64,000 nt of DNA from positions 806,001 to 870,000 of the forward strand of contig ML210147.1 of the NCBI GenBank assembly GCA_004369085.1, read 5' to 3'. The notes beneath the pieces are model-generated. The model was given only the letters and a program-made list of their open reading frames with translations. It made no database searches and was not told where the DNA came from. The stretch is from Coprinopsis marcescibilis (lineage: Eukaryota; Basidiomycota; Agaricomycetes; Agaricales; Psathyrellaceae). Positions 47,918-59,477 of the stretch are shown here, one piece after another. Numbering within the stretch: position 1 is the stretch's first letter; each line of letters begins with the position of its first letter. The position numbers were made by a program, and so were the translations under genes.

Positions 47918-49063
47918 TGTTCCGATGCCAGAGTAATTGGAGGTCGAGGAATTAAATAGCAGGCCAACCGGGGGCACTAAGTGATCGAGGACGATCGATT
48001 CGTCCTGTGTGTGCAGTGCACCTCAAGATCTCCAGACCACAGCCGCTTTGCGGGAAATCTTGGAATGCTACACGTTGTCGCTTCCCGCTGAAGGCCCTGG
48101 CTAGTATGTCCGTCCGAAATTGCAGTAGAATATGCACTTGGCCGGCTCCTCCCAGAAAGGAATAATCAGGACCTGGAATCGGGGGAAATGACTTGAACAA
48201 ATGTCAGAAATAGAGACGAATAAGCCGACAGACCGTTCTACGCCTGATTCAGGTTTTATATGCTTGCCAATGGCTCAGCCCTGTCCTCAACAGCAGGCTA
48301 CAGACAGACTCTGGAATTGTTGCAGATGAAGCAAAGGCCCAAGCTCCGTAGCGATTCCGTTTCTCAGGCGGCCTGCGATTAGTATCGTGACATGAGTCTG
48401 TCACATGTCACACTAATATATACCGAGCTCTCCTTTTCCTACGATCTTTGTTCCTGAATGGACATATCTAGGTCAAATCTCTTTGACCACAATTCAGAAT
48501 TTATCCGTATCTTCATCCAATGACGTTCAATGCAGAACCACCAGAATTCTATCATTCTGTGCAAATCCGTCATGCCTCAGTCGCATGTTCAAGCTTGGCC
48601 GAATACCATTTCCAAAGATCCCTGCTTAAACTACACACTTTGTGTCTGATTTCGGTAGCATAACGAATAAAGCACCAGCTGACCACCAGGTTTGACCAAT
48701 AACTCGACGTTTCCGGGGAAATGGTAGCCCAACCATCGCAGCTTCCGGAACCTGATCTACCGCAAACTTACCCCTGTGCTCTCTGTAGCTAACCCACACC
48801 AGGAATTCAAAAGGAGTCAGATGCCCGCTTCCAAACAAAGATAGATGACGATCGCAACCTGTATAACTGATTTTAGCACTCCTGCGCATGTACAAACTCG
48901 AGTTGATGGGAGTGGGCACTGACCATTCATAGGGATCTTTTTCCTAGTATCTTCGTCTTCCAGGGCTTCTTGATCGCTCTCTGTCTCTCCTTCTATCACA
49001 CACAGAAAGGAACGCCGATGATCAGTCTCAAGTCTGATGCTAAGGGTGGGTCGTGCAAGGCAC
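47918..49063. other. Long non-coding gap before LUC7
   Basis: 1.1 kb between the large unrecognised gene's start and the LUC7 end, both minus strand. Contains the upstream region of the former and the 3' end of LUC7. Open frames at 48626-48919 and 48817-49266 continue from LUC7 only if additional introns are used; they look non-coding. Confidence 0.45.
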
Positions 49064-50274
49064 TCACTCATGTCGGCCAGAACGGTCGTAACCACGATCG
49101 CGGTCACGGTATTCATCACCACCCCTCGACGAGCGATATTCGCTTCCAGCCCGTGCGGGGGCACCTGACGGAGCGGACCCTGGTGGCCCTGCCGAAGCTG
49201 GATTTGGCCCACCCTTGCGTTTATCCCGCTCCTCTCTGAACTTGGAGAGCATGTTTCGAAGTTCATGATAACCTAGATGCATCTGGAGAAGGTATAGTGG
49301 ATCAACACAATGAAGCCAGCAAGTCGGGTCTAAAACGAATCACCTTGCCACCAAAGTGATCTGCGAGACGACGGTCGGAATCGAGAACGGACAGATATGC
49401 ACCACAGACATCACATACACGAAGCTTCTGGTGTCCCGAGGCACCAGATGTGTCAGTGAGTTGTTGCAATTCACGCTAAAAACAAAGAATAGTGAACAAA
49501 TTATTGACAGGAAACCTTGCATTTGGACCCACTTCTTTGTCCGCTTTCTCGCTCTTTAGCGCTTCGATAGCCGCCATCTCACGCATGGACTCGTCTACCT
49601 TCCCTTGCTCACCTAACAACGGGGTCAATGACCGGGCTTCTAGAGTATACAAGAGACACACTCACCCAACTGTTCAATCTTCTCAGTTCCTCCCTGGATG
49701 GCCAACTCAATTTCCGCGATTTCTCGCATCTAACAAAGTTTAAGTTTGCAAGGCCGCGGCACGCAGTGCTTCCAAAAGAAATGATACATACCAGGTTGGT
49801 GGTTTTGGCGTTCTCTTCTGGAGTCTTTTCCAACCGGCGGTGGGCAGCTCGTATCCTTCGATCACATTCATCAACGAATGCAAATATGTTGGCTTCATAC
49901 TCCATCTGGAAACGGTGGAAATTTGGATCGCTGGGGTTTGCCTCCCTTGCTGCGAGGAACTCTGTCTTCAAACGTTCGGTATGTGACTTGGGACATGCGC
50001 CGAGATCCATTTTCTACAGGCAGATACCATGAGTGATGTATATCGCTAAAGATAGGCGACATGACGCACGGTGTTGGTGAATAGGGTGTGAGGGCATGTT
50101 CCGCACAAGAAATTCCTGCAGACTTTGTCGTCGGACCAATGCAGGTTGGCATTTGCGACTCCCATAGCCTCAGGGCCCATCATTTGCTGTACGCCAGTGA
50201 GCTCGCTGTTGTCCTATAGATCATAATAGCCGTACCTCGAGCAGCTTGCGCTGCATTTCTGCCAGGCGACCCAT
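49064..50274 (-). CDS. LUC7: U1 snRNP component LUC7
   Basis: ATG at 50274 (MGRLAEMQRKLLE) with a first exon of 39 nt. The first zinc finger is spread over exons 2 and 3: VCRNFLCGTCPHTLFTNT and KMDLGACPKSH. A long helical linker follows (EANIFAFVDECDRRIRAAHR). The second finger is RVCDVCGAYLSVLDSDRRLA then DHFGGKMHLGYHELR. The tail is Arg/Asp/Gly/Tyr-rich, as in Luc7-like proteins. Luc7 stabilises U1 pairing with 5' splice sites, particularly weak ones. The reading frame meets a stop at 49064, directly at GAGTGAGTG; this contains a GTGAGT donor, so an alternative longer end through 48817-49050 is possible. Length is about 290 residues. Confidence 0.93.
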
Positions 50275-50959
50275 TGTTAATTGCAGCTGTGACTGTCGGC
50301 GCGGTGCTGGTAAATGGCGGTGACAGTTCAAGAGATGGTTTGGCTTTGTTTGGCATTGGGCACTGCTTCGACGCGTCTCAGTTTCAGTTTGCCGCGCAAG
50401 TTCAAGAGTCCGACGACCCTTGGACAGGCCTACTCCGCATGTTAAAACGCAACCTCTGGGGAATCCCCAGTCGTATTGCGACCATAACCACACCACACTC
50501 CCGGAATGCCCCTGCAATTTCAGAATGCCCAGCAATAGTACCAGTCGTTCGAACTCTAAACCTTGCGCCAGAATCTCAGATCCTTTCCAGATCGTCACAT
50601 CTGTCCTTGCGAGGACATTCAAAATACAATTATTCGTCGAAATCTTCCAAATTACACAGTCCCAGACGATATGATCATGCATAGACAATGTTAAGTGTAA
50701 AATAGTGTAGGATGCACAGTCGACAAGGTGTTGTGGTACAGAAAGCATAATGCGGCAATGACGACAAGCGGAGACAGCGACGGACCTGATGAATGGACAG
50801 ATATGCACATAAAACGACAAAAGAGAAAGCTGTTTGAAAAGACAAAACACTCAACGATGGATTGGCGATGACCCTTCCGCACTGTGCATGCCATTTGGCT
50901 GCATATGCGATACGGTTTGCGGGAACATAAGTAATGTCCCATTTCATGGCGGTGGAGCC
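50275..50959. other. LUC7 upstream / J-domain gene 3' region
   Basis: 685 bp between two minus-strand genes. Frames here (for example 50274-50684 plus) have no family resemblance. I see no gene. Confidence 0.5.
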
Positions 50960-52862
50960 TCAGCGATGACTCGGGCTACTGGCGAAGCCCCTCCCGCGCC
51001 CTCCTACCTTTCCGCGGCCTCTGCCGCGATTCAATTTCCCTTGATTAGGGTGTCCGGAGGGCTGTTTTGTGTTCATGTTAACCTTCGCGTTTGCATGACT
51101 TTGTTGCTTTGATGGGGGCTGTCGATTACGATTGTGGCGGCTTCCTTGGTTCTCCTGTCTTCCTTCGCTTGCGTGCAATGTTTTCGAAGTCTCGCTCTTA
51201 TTACATGGCGCCGGAGGAGGCGTAAAGCCACCATACCGCATGAGCAATCGGATAATATCAGCTTCTTTGGATTCTCTGTCCATGCTGATCTCCGGGTTTC
51301 CGTTGGATGTGGCTCGTGCCCAAGCTTCATTGATCTGTTCAGAGGTAGCCAAACCATTGTTGAGCACCATCCAAACTAACTCTGGCTCTCCGGATTGTAT
51401 GGCAAGCATGAGCGAACTCTTGGAAGCTGGGGAGTCGAAGGTGGCAGGGGCATCGTCCGGAGGGTACTCGTCGAAGATGTACTGGGCGATCGTAATCTGA
51501 CCGTTCTTAAGAGCCAGATGGAGCACGGTTAAACCTTCAGAATTTCGCTCTTCCATATCGCCACCTGTCGTAAACGTTAAATAAAAGTACCACAGCAAAT
51601 ATTACCACTTAGCATACCGTGAGTACTGAGCCACTGCACAAGGTCCAGGTCGCCATTGGTTGCAGCGATATGAAGCAAGGTTTGCTTGGGATCTTCTGCA
51701 CGCTTCGTGACAAAGGTCTCCGCGCCAACCTTGATTTCACCACCGCTGGCATCTACAGATAGCTCCCAAACGCTATGCTTCACTTTGACCGCATCCCCTG
51801 CACGGGCAGCTTCAAACGCCTCAGAACGGAGACGCTGAGCTTTCTGGGCCATCGTACGTGCGATGTCTTCTGCCTTCTTTTTTTCAGCCTCAGCACGAGA
51901 TTTCTTAGCTTCTTGCTTCTGTTTCTGCCTCTGCTCAGCGGCGAGTCGTTCTAGAACCAATGAAATATTGGTACACAGCGAAGAGAAACCAAAACATGTT
52001 TCACCCACCTTCTTCACGCTCCTTGGCTTTTCGGTTCTGGAGGTTTCTGGCATCCCTGTCCCGCCGTACTTGGGCATCAATTTGCTCTTGCCTGGATTTC
52101 TCCAGCCGCTCTTGGAACTCTCGCTGGGTTTCCTGAGGGGGGCGTTCCTGAAATTCTTGAGGGGGCCCTTCTCGATACTCTTGAGGTGGCATAAACGGAG
52201 AACGACCGTATGATGGCCCACGACTTTGACCCTTGCCGCGAGGCACGCCTTTCTCGCGGACGGTATGAACACCCTGCAGAAAGCTAGACAGTGTGCACGG
52301 TCACTTACCTCCAAAGAAAAAGGGTAGTTGTCCCCCCATTACCATCTCAAACAGCCAGCTACGGAAATATTTTCAATGTATCACATCTTGAGTCAGTGGC
52401 AAATATGGGGCTTACAAGGAGAACGCCAGTTCGTCGTCGTCATCGTCGTCGAAACCATAACCATAGCCATCGTCCGAGTGGTCGTAGTACTCATCGTCAG
52501 AGTCAAAACTGTATGCCCTCTCTTTGCGAATGGGCTCGCCGAGGTGTTGTAACAAAACCCGGTAAGCATCACCAATCTTTTGGAACTCTGCTGTGGCCTC
52601 TGGGTTCTCAGGATTTTTGTCGGGATGTGTGCGCAAAGCAGCCTTTTGAAATCGAGTTATTAAACAGCCTCAAAGTATGGCGAAGCCAGCAGCATCGTAC
52701 CTGCCTGTACGTCGTTTTTACCACCTCCAGTGTGCACCCCTGGCGATTTTTTGAAACAAGTCAGAGGCAAGAAGGAGTATGCAAAGCGTTAATCAAGAAG
52801 CAACCCACCTGCTGCAAGCCCAGAGCGACGTAGGCATTCTGAATCTTCTGTTGCAGCAACAT
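50960..52862 (-). CDS. J-domain protein with ankyrin repeats
   Basis: ATG at 52862. The J domain spans three exons: LLQQKIQNAYVALGLQQ, GCTLEVVKTTYRQ and AALRTHPDKNPENPEATAEF, with the HPD motif that stimulates Hsp70 ATPase. An acidic run (FDSDDEYYDHSDDGYG, DDDDDDE) and a hydrophobic patch FWLFEMVMGGQLPFFFGG follow. Next is a Glu/Gln/Arg/Lys-rich coiled coil (RLAAEQRQKQKQEAKKSRAE), then ankyrin repeats: QTLLHIAATNGDLDLVQWLS, GLTVLHLALKNGQITIAQYI, and SSLMLAIQSGEPELVWMVL. The C-terminus is Arg/Gly-rich (RGRGRGKVGGRGRG), typical of RNA-binding tails. It is probably a co-chaperone that brings Hsp70 to a specific partner through the ankyrin part. Stop at 50960. Confidence 0.88.
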
Positions 52863-52950
52863 CGTGGTGGAAACGGTGAAGGTGTGAACAGGCGCTAAAG
52901 CAGTGGTGGCAGCTGGAACAGACTCAGCCAGACCAAAGGGGTCAACTCAG

Positions 52951-52963
52951 CGGTGTGACACCG
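52951..52963. promoter_or_regulatory. 13-nt inverted repeat between J-domain gene and BCS1
   Basis: CGGTGT G ACACCG: perfect 6-nt arms around a single base. It lies 89 bp upstream of the J-domain ATG and 109 bp upstream of the BCS1 ATG, in their 209-bp shared promoter. CGG-N-CCG arms fit sites of zinc-cluster (Zn2Cys6) factors. Confidence 0.4.
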
Positions 52964-53071
52964 GACTCGTCGCGTCGCGTGCCATGGACCTTATATCATG
53001 GTTACCTAATACCATCAAAGTTCCATCTTGTTTATTTTGTGTGACCGAACTCTACTTGCTCTCCCGATGAC

Positions 53072-54712
53072 ATGGCGGAAGTTCCAGTGACAACGACTCC
53101 AGTTCCTATCCAGAATGCAGCAACAACCGCAAAGACTTCATGGTTAGATGGCTTTGTTGCTGACAAGTGAGTAATCTCCCCTCATATGGCCAAAGGAAGG
53201 GCGATATATTGAATGGCAGTCCCTACTTCCAGGCTGGATTCGGTTTAATGGTATTGCGACCCAAATATTGTTCGAGTCAATTGCTTAGACAACGTATTAT
53301 AGGCCATGGGTGTAGGACTCACCGTCTTGCGGCAGGGTGTGGTGGTTTCCACCAGCGCTCTCCAAAGAAGATTGCTCGTGTCACTAGAAATCAACAACAA
53401 GGACAAGGCATACGAGTGGTTTTTGGCGTGGATGGCACACCAATCCAATGCTCCAGCGGTGGTGAAGAATAGGGCAGCATCATGGATCAAAAGTCACCAA
53501 CTCAGTGTCGAAACTATGGTCGAACAACGGAAGAATGGAAGCTCTTCTGCTGTGTTCAAGCTCGTCGCTGGTCCCGGAAACCACTACTTCAGGTATCGGG
53601 GTGCATGGATGCAGGTATGTTTCTCTTCTCATTTTTCTCCGTGCTTCGTGCAGGACTTAATTCCTCCCAGGTTAAACGAGAGCGCGAAACACGCGCCATG
53701 CAAATGATGTCCGGCACACCTTGGGAGACAGTGACCCTTACTACCCTATCCCGGGATCGCAACCTTTTCACGAATCTGCTTCTGGAAGCAAGAGACCTGG
53801 CGATGAAGAGCCAACAGGGTAAACTTGTAATCCACACCGCGTGGGGAATAGAATGGCGGCCTTTTGGACAGCCTCGGGAGAAGCGCCCACTTCAAAGCGT
53901 AGTTCTGGGAACAGGTGTTGCCGAGAGGATCCAACAAGATGTCAAAGCTTTCCTCGACCGCCGCCAATGGTATGCCGATAGAGGTCAGTCCCGCGCAAAC
54001 TTTATTGGTTCGTCGTGCTCACGCGGGTTCAGGTATCCCATACAGGAGAGGATATCTCTTACATGGACCACCAGGTTCTGGGAAAACATCGTTTATCCAG
54101 GCCCTGGCTGGGTCTCTGTCGTATGACATATGCATTTTCAACCTATCCGAGCGCGGTTTGACCGATGACAAGCTGTTCCATCTACTCTCAAACGTTCCGG
54201 AACGAAGCTTCATCTTGATGGAAGACGTCGACGCCGCGTTCAACAAGCGGGTGCAGACATCCGAAGATGGGTAGGTTGTATTTTAACTTTTCTTTTAAAA
54301 ATGTCGCTTATTCCCCGCATGTAGGTATCAGTCTTCAGTGACCTTCTCCGGCTTCCTAAACGCACTGGATGGTGTGGCTTCCGGCGAGGAAAGAATAATT
54401 TTCCTCACTACCAACCACATCGAAAGGCTTGATCCTGCACTGATCAGACCCGGAAGAGTTGACTTTTGCGAACTCATTGACGATGCCCATCCCGAACAAG
54501 CTCGAACCCTGTTCCAGCGATTCTACGGAGGCGGCCAAGCAATCACCGGTCTGTCTGACAGCGAAGTGGAGAGCCTAGCCCAGAAGCTGCAAGACATGGT
54601 CCAAAGCGAATGGGATGCTGGCAAGAGAGTCAGCATGGCCGCTTTGCAAGGACATTTCATTCGGACAGAGCCGCAGAACGCTGTAGACACCTGCTATATC
54701 CTCTTCAAATAG
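53072..54712 (+). CDS. BCS1: Mitochondrial AAA chaperone BCS1
   Basis: Exons 53072-53166, 53220-53250, 53303-53614, 53671-53983, 54033-54270 and 54325-54712 give 458 residues. A single N-terminal membrane span lies in [20 protein letters not shown] and serves also in import. The BCS1-specific domain runs through [17 protein letters not shown] and [16 protein letters not shown]. The AAA domain has Walker [14 protein letters not shown], Walker [12 protein letters not shown], sensor 1 [20 protein letters not shown] and the arginine RPGRVDF. Bcs1 moves the folded Rieske protein across the inner membrane into complex III. The length matches fungal orthologues. Identification is certain. Confidence 0.98.
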
Positions 54713-54771
54713 ACTTAGATTCGGGTATGCAATAAATTGGGGTGCAATACCAGAACACGACAAGGCGTCCC

Positions 54772-55886
54772 TCAAAAAACTGCTCTTCTCTTGCGGCCAG
54801 TGAACTTGGAGTCTTTGGGGACTCCCTCTTTCCCTCTTTTGCGGTACAGCTGAAACAAGATGAGCCCGTATAAAAGGGGACGACGGTGGGGAACGAACCT
54901 CTTTCTTTTTGAGAATCCAATCTTTGTCCTTGAGGGATTTCTTCTTCGATTTTGACCTGCTCCGCTCCCTATCCCTCCTTCGCTCAAACTGCGCCTTGGA
55001 GGTAGCTTCTTCATCACCCTCCAGGCCTTTTGGAACTTGCTGATTGTCTGTGCGGCCAACTAACAGGCACAGAAACACTTTTTTGGCCTTTTTGGAATTG
55101 GGATAGTCAACGACGAGGCCTCCTCCGAACCCTGCCTTTTGTGCAATCGAGGTGATAAGCTGTATTTGGTCGTCGGACGATGGGTAGAATTGGAGCACTG
55201 CGCGGGAGGGATTTCGTAGAGCGGAAAAGAGGGTTGTGAAAAAGCGGGTCAATCGATGTGGTGGCGAGGATGTAGGATGGGATGTCTCGGCATTCAGTAA
55301 CCATTGGAGAACAGATATACTGGATGTTTCTAACGTCAATAATGATCTTTTACAGTACAATGAAGTGCACGAACCTGATGGCGCCGTCAAAGCTTCCAGG
55401 TCGGAACCCGAAGCCTTGACCAATATCCTGCAAAAACAGGTCTCCTTCGACTTCTCGCTCAAGAGCAACCTCTTAGCCAAACATATTAGGATCCCGCAAT
55501 TTGTTTCACTAAACGTATTTCGTACCCAGCATGCTCGGTGCGACATCCACACCTGTCCACATGTATCCCTGCTCATCAAGTATCTCTCCAGACAGCCCTG
55601 ACCCGCATCCGATGTCTAGAAGAAATGCAGGCTGATCTGGGGGTAGGTTTAGCAGTTCCAGAGCTCGGTAGGTCATATCAGCCTGGATTTGCTGATTCCG
55701 AGTGCTACAACGGGGCTACATGATTAATATGGATCTGTGGGTGCGAGCTAGGAAAGTCGCACTTTTGCGTGTATTTCTTGGCTTCGATGTCGCCATAGTA
55801 CTAAGTCGATGTATCAGAGGACTGATTTGAGAGAATTGAGGGCATCATACAATTTCTGGAGGTGCAATTAATTCTGGTCTGCTCAT
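54772..55886 (-). CDS. BUD23: 18S rRNA (guanine-N7)-methyltransferase BUD23
   Basis: ATG at 55886 ([12 protein letters not shown]), stop at 54772. The second exon begins [12 protein letters not shown]. The SAM-binding motif [12 protein letters not shown] is followed by [12 protein letters not shown] and [18 protein letters not shown], then [30 protein letters not shown] and [19 protein letters not shown]. The tail is strongly basic ([19 protein letters not shown]) and ends [13 protein letters not shown], the classic Bud23 C-terminus. Bud23 with Trm112 methylates G1575 (yeast numbering) in 18S rRNA and is needed for 40S maturation. Short introns interrupt the N-terminal half. It converges with BCS1: 59 bp between stop codons. 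Confidence 0.97.
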
Positions 55887-56090
55887 GGTGGATGGAGGAA
55901 GAAAATGAAAGTCCTGATCTAAATTTAGGCATTTGATCGAACATATACGCGTAGTGACCAAGGGACAGGGCAACGCTTACATTCGTCCAGATAGTATTCT
56001 CTGCAAATAATAAGAACTAAAATACAGGCAAAGGACAGTCATGAATTTTGCAAATACTGTACAGTTTGATTCGAATGTGTAGTGTATCAT

Positions 56091-56860
56091 CTAGTCATCT
56101 CCAACAGGAACTTCCTCCTCCAAGAACCTCACCAACTTCACTCTGATTTCGGTTGTTTCGTCTCCTCTTAGGACGTCCGAGATAAATTCCGCCTGTACCT
56201 GCATTTGCACCTAGAAATGGGTATGTTAATAAGAGTAAAAGCCCGAGGAATGGGGTGGCTTACCATTTCCAAAGCACCTCGGACGACCCCGCACAGCACA
56301 TTGCTAAACCAAAGCCCTCCTTCTAGAGCATCTTCCGGGAGCTCCACGAGTTCTGCGAGAGGGTTCTCTTCAAAGACCAGTGTGAAGTATTGAGGGGCAC
56401 CAGTTGGGTTGCTCTGCCGATTAGGTGCTGGCGAGGTCGGAACACCATGCACGACATTCGGGGTGATATTCAGGAATGCTTTAAAGCCAACCTGTAGAGC
56501 CACAATCAAATAATGCATCATTGCCCAAGGCCGACCTCAAGCAACGCACTTTCGAGACAACTTCCCCTACTTCGCGAAAATCAGAGCATCGCCCAAGATT
56601 CGACCGGGCAAGGAAGTCTTCAATTAGCCGTGTCCCAATATTGTAGCCCATCTTCTCCAGCTGCTTGTTGACCTCTTCGTAGTCCTCATAGTCTTGAATC
56701 AGTTGCACAACCAGAGCGCCGTAGGTCAGTGCGAAGAGCTCTGCATTCTGAGAGGATGAGAGACTGGAATCTCGGGATCGGGTCAGCTGCTCACAATCTT
56801 CTCTGAGCGAGCTTTCCACATATCTTCGCCCGCGGTCTTATATTTGGTTGTACTAGACAT
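56091..56860 (-). CDS. BET3: TRAPP complex subunit BET3
   Basis: Exons 56795-56860, 56550-56747, 56264-56491 and 56091-56210, all phase 0, give 203 residues. It begins [19 protein letters not shown], then [40 protein letters not shown] and [20 protein letters not shown], all conserved in Bet3/TRAPPC3. The Cys of GRC corresponds to the palmitoylated site in animal BET3. Bet3 is a core subunit of TRAPP, the exchange factor for Ypt1/Rab1 in ER-Golgi traffic. The segment [15 protein letters not shown] region [17 protein letters not shown] is a small insertion relative to yeast. Stop at 56091. Identification is firm. Confidence 0.97.
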
Positions 56861-57128
56861 TGGAGTTAAAACTGCCCCGGAGTGTTATGAATAAAGAGGT
56901 GGGTTCTATGAGTGATGGTGCTGGGCAAGGGGTAGTCGCGTCCTTAGTACTCAGTGTCTGATTTCATACTCAGGTCAATGTCGATGGTGCAGAAACTACA
57001 GTTCTGTCAATATTGGAGGGTTCTGACTTCGTTCAAGTGCGTCGTGTGATAGCAACAGTTCTATTAGTTGATTATAGTAAATGTGAATCCGCGACGGAAG
57101 GGCGGCGACGACTGCTTCTGGACGAAAA

Positions 57129-57727
57129 CTACCATCTCTCGAGCTTGTTGAGCCTCTTGGCTGTCCTCGCGTTCGACTGGGTGTTTTGACCTCTGACCGG
57201 GAGGTGCATAGCGTGACGTTTACCGACGTAACTTCCAATCATGCGCTGGTGAGCAATGTTCTCCCGAATCTCCCTGCGCAACTCAGACTCAATGGTCAGC
57301 TTCTTGAGAGGGTCGACGTATGTGCCGGTCTTGATCTTCTTGCCCAGCTCTGCTCTCCTTTGCTTCTTCGCTTCTATAGCTGCCTGAGCCTCCTTGAATT
57401 TGGCTTGGAGCTCCGACATGGGTGTGGACGGGGGCGGTGGAACATATGAGCTGGATGCTAGGGGGTAGCGAGGTAGCGGCGGTGCTGTCCGCGGCGACGA
57501 CAGGAAAGAGGCCAGGGAGGTTACTTGGAATGGCGACAACTCCTTGACCTTACACTTGTCGTGGATTTGGAAGCGCGCACATAGCCGGTGTGCAGTTTTG
57601 TGACCAACGCCGTAAATCGATGTCAAGGCGAACTAAGACACGGTCAGAACAGCGTCAAGCAGGTATTATCACCAGTTACCTTTGCCAGATGTTGGTCTGG
57701 AAGGCTGATACCCAATATATGGACCAT
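57129..57727 (-). CDS. Mitochondrial ribosomal protein uS13m (SWS2 type)
   Basis: Exons 57680-57727 and 57129-57632 give 183 residues. MVHILGISLPDQHLAK and FALTSIYGVGHKTAHRLCAR match the uS13 helix-turn-helix region; near the C-terminus come RREIRENIAHQRMIGSYVGK and RHAMHLPVRGQNTQSNARTA, the rRNA-contact tail. A Pro/Ser-rich insertion of about 35 residues (TAPPLPRYPLASSSYVPPPP) sits between, common in fungal mitochondrial forms. uS13m is in the head of the small mitoribosomal subunit and contacts tRNA. Its start codon is only 125 bp from the divergent FAM50 start. Confidence 0.95.
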
Positions 57728-57852
57728 GACGCAGGCAGGTTGAGGAGGTACGGAAAAAAGCGCGTGGCCAACGCTTTTGTTGATAGCGGCCGCGTTGTCG
57801 GAACCTGAATTACTCTTGACCTCCAACCATCGTCTCCTCCACACAACTCACT

Positions 57853-59097
57853 ATGGCTGATAACAAACCTGACGGTCGAAGGGAATATGCGCTCATTAAG
57901 CAGAGAATTCAGATGAGGGAAGATTATGAGCGTCAAACACAGACCCTCGTGGCGCAAACGGAGAAGGCGCGACCCTCGGCTCAACGTTTCGTCGGTCAAA
58001 ACGATTCTGTCGAAGAATCCTTAAAGAATAGCACCGTTGGTCTCGTTAGGTTGGAAGAGTTCCAACAGAAGAAGAAGGAAATTGAAGAGGCCAAGGCGAG
58101 GGAAGCGGCCAGAACCAACGAACTAAAGTGAGGGACTTTCCTGTCTCGTGCATTTCAGACGGCTAATGGCACGTTGAGTACTGTTTAGGGACGAGAGGAA
58201 AACCAAGAAGAGAAAAAAGGTCGCAAAGTCTACCCTGTCTTTTGCAATGGATGATGAAGGTGGTGAGGAGGATGGGAACGGCAGTGGAGGTCCATCGACA
58301 CCTAACCCTGACGAGTTGGACGATTTCCCTGCCAAAAGGAAGAAATTGAGCAAGAATCCAAACGTGGATACTTCTTTCCTTCCAGACAGGGAACGCGAAG
58401 AGGAGGAACGCAAAGAACGAGAACGGTTGCGCCTTGAATGGCTGTCCAAGCAAGAACAGCTAAAATCAGAAGAAATGGAAATCACCTACTCATACTGGGA
58501 TGGAAGTGGCCACAGAAAGAGTGTCATGGTAAGCGGTTCTCCTCAAATGTTCTGGAATGCAAAATAACCTTTTGCTAGTGCAAGAAGGGAGACACTGTCT
58601 CCGGTTTCCTTGAAAAGTGTCGGCAACAGTTCTCTGAGCTGAGAGGCGTTAGCGTCGACAATTTGATGTACATCAAGGTAGACCACATATTATTTCGTCA
58701 ATTAACTTGCACTCATTCCTTCGTAGGAGGACTTGATCATACCCCACGTAAGGATTCAATAGCTATACAGTGCGCCTTGACTCACAACAAGCTTCCACAG
58801 CACTATACCTTTTACGACTTCATTGTCAACAAAGCAAGAGGGAAATCTGGTCCTCTATTCAACTTTGACGTTCACGATGACATTCGCTTGCTCGCGGATG
58901 CTACAAAGGAGAAAGATGAATCCCATGCGGGCAAAGTCGTCGAGCGGAGCTGGTACAACCGTAATAAGCACATATTCCCTGCGTCACGGTGGGAGGTTAG
59001 TGGAATTCATTGGCGGTCTTGGTGTATACTCAAGACAAATTCAACTCCACAGGTGTTCGACCCAGAGAAGAATTATGGCGCATATACTATTGCTTAA
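57853..59097 (+). CDS. XAP5/FAM50 family nuclear protein
   Basis: Exons 57853-58127, 58189-58528, 58579-58677, 58727-58747, 58801-58995 and 59053-59097 give 324 residues. The N-terminus is a charged helix ([20 protein letters not shown]) with a basic nuclear-localisation stretch ([12 protein letters not shown]). The XAP5 domain holds [55 protein letters not shown], and ends [23 protein letters not shown]50A associates with the spliceosome in animals; Chlamydomonas and plant homologues act in gene expression and clock control. The fourth exon is only 21 nt (EDLIIPH). Confidence 0.96.
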
Positions 59098-59268
59098 CCG
59101 CTTCGCTTCCCCCACAATTGATTTGTTGTTTTCGCTGCTATGGTTTATTGAAGATGGCTCCTATTAGTATTAGACACCATTTTTCTGATTCAATCCGGAC
59201 CCCGGTAAATCGAAAGTGAAAAGTACAAGCAGAGCTCATTCAGTTTTTCGTCTGTCTTCGTTATCAGG

Positions 59269-59274
59269 AAAAAA
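59269..59274 (-). terminator. RNA polymerase III terminator
   Basis: Six T on the minus strand, seven bases after the tRNA 3' end. This is the standard pol III stop. Confidence 0.85.
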
Positions 59275-59280
59275 TGCAAT

Positions 59281-59363
59281 GGGGGCACCGCGGATCGAAC
59301 GCAGGACCTTTAGAATACGCAACCTGCTTCAGTCTACTGCTCTCCCAACTGAGCTATGCCCCC
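59281..59363 (-). tRNA. tRNA-Phe (GAA) with an 11-nt intron
   Basis: On the minus strand the 83-nt sequence starts GGGGGCATAGCTCAGTTGGG and ends TGCCCCC, with perfectly paired 7-bp acceptor arms, D arm GCTC/GAGC, and T arm CTGCG-TTCGATC-CGCGG (one G-T pair). The anticodon loop reads CTGAAG, giving anticodon GAA for Phe, with the extra 11 bases at position 37/38, where eukaryotic tRNA introns lie. The layout and the variable loop/T-arm AGGTCCTGCGTTCGATCC are like yeast tRNA-Phe. The mature RNA would be 72 nt plus CCA. The A box (TAGCTCAGTTGG) and B box (GTTCGATCC) are intact. The first anticodon-stem pair (G27-A43) is a mismatch. Confidence 0.95.
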
Positions 59364-59477
59364 AGATGTAAGCCAATTTGCCAGTAGCTCCACATTTGTA
59401 GCCATCATAACAGTCAATCATATTGCCCAAAACCGCTGCCTCTGGTGTTTGATTGCTCTCTGTTCCTGACCTGCACC

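Noticed and set aside
48626..48919. 97-codon minus-strand frame after LUC7
   Set aside because: It could only be coding through extra, poorly supported introns; composition is not like a Luc7 tail.
50274..50684. 136-codon plus-strand frame
   Set aside because: Antisense to the LUC7 upstream region, starts without good context, no family resemblance.
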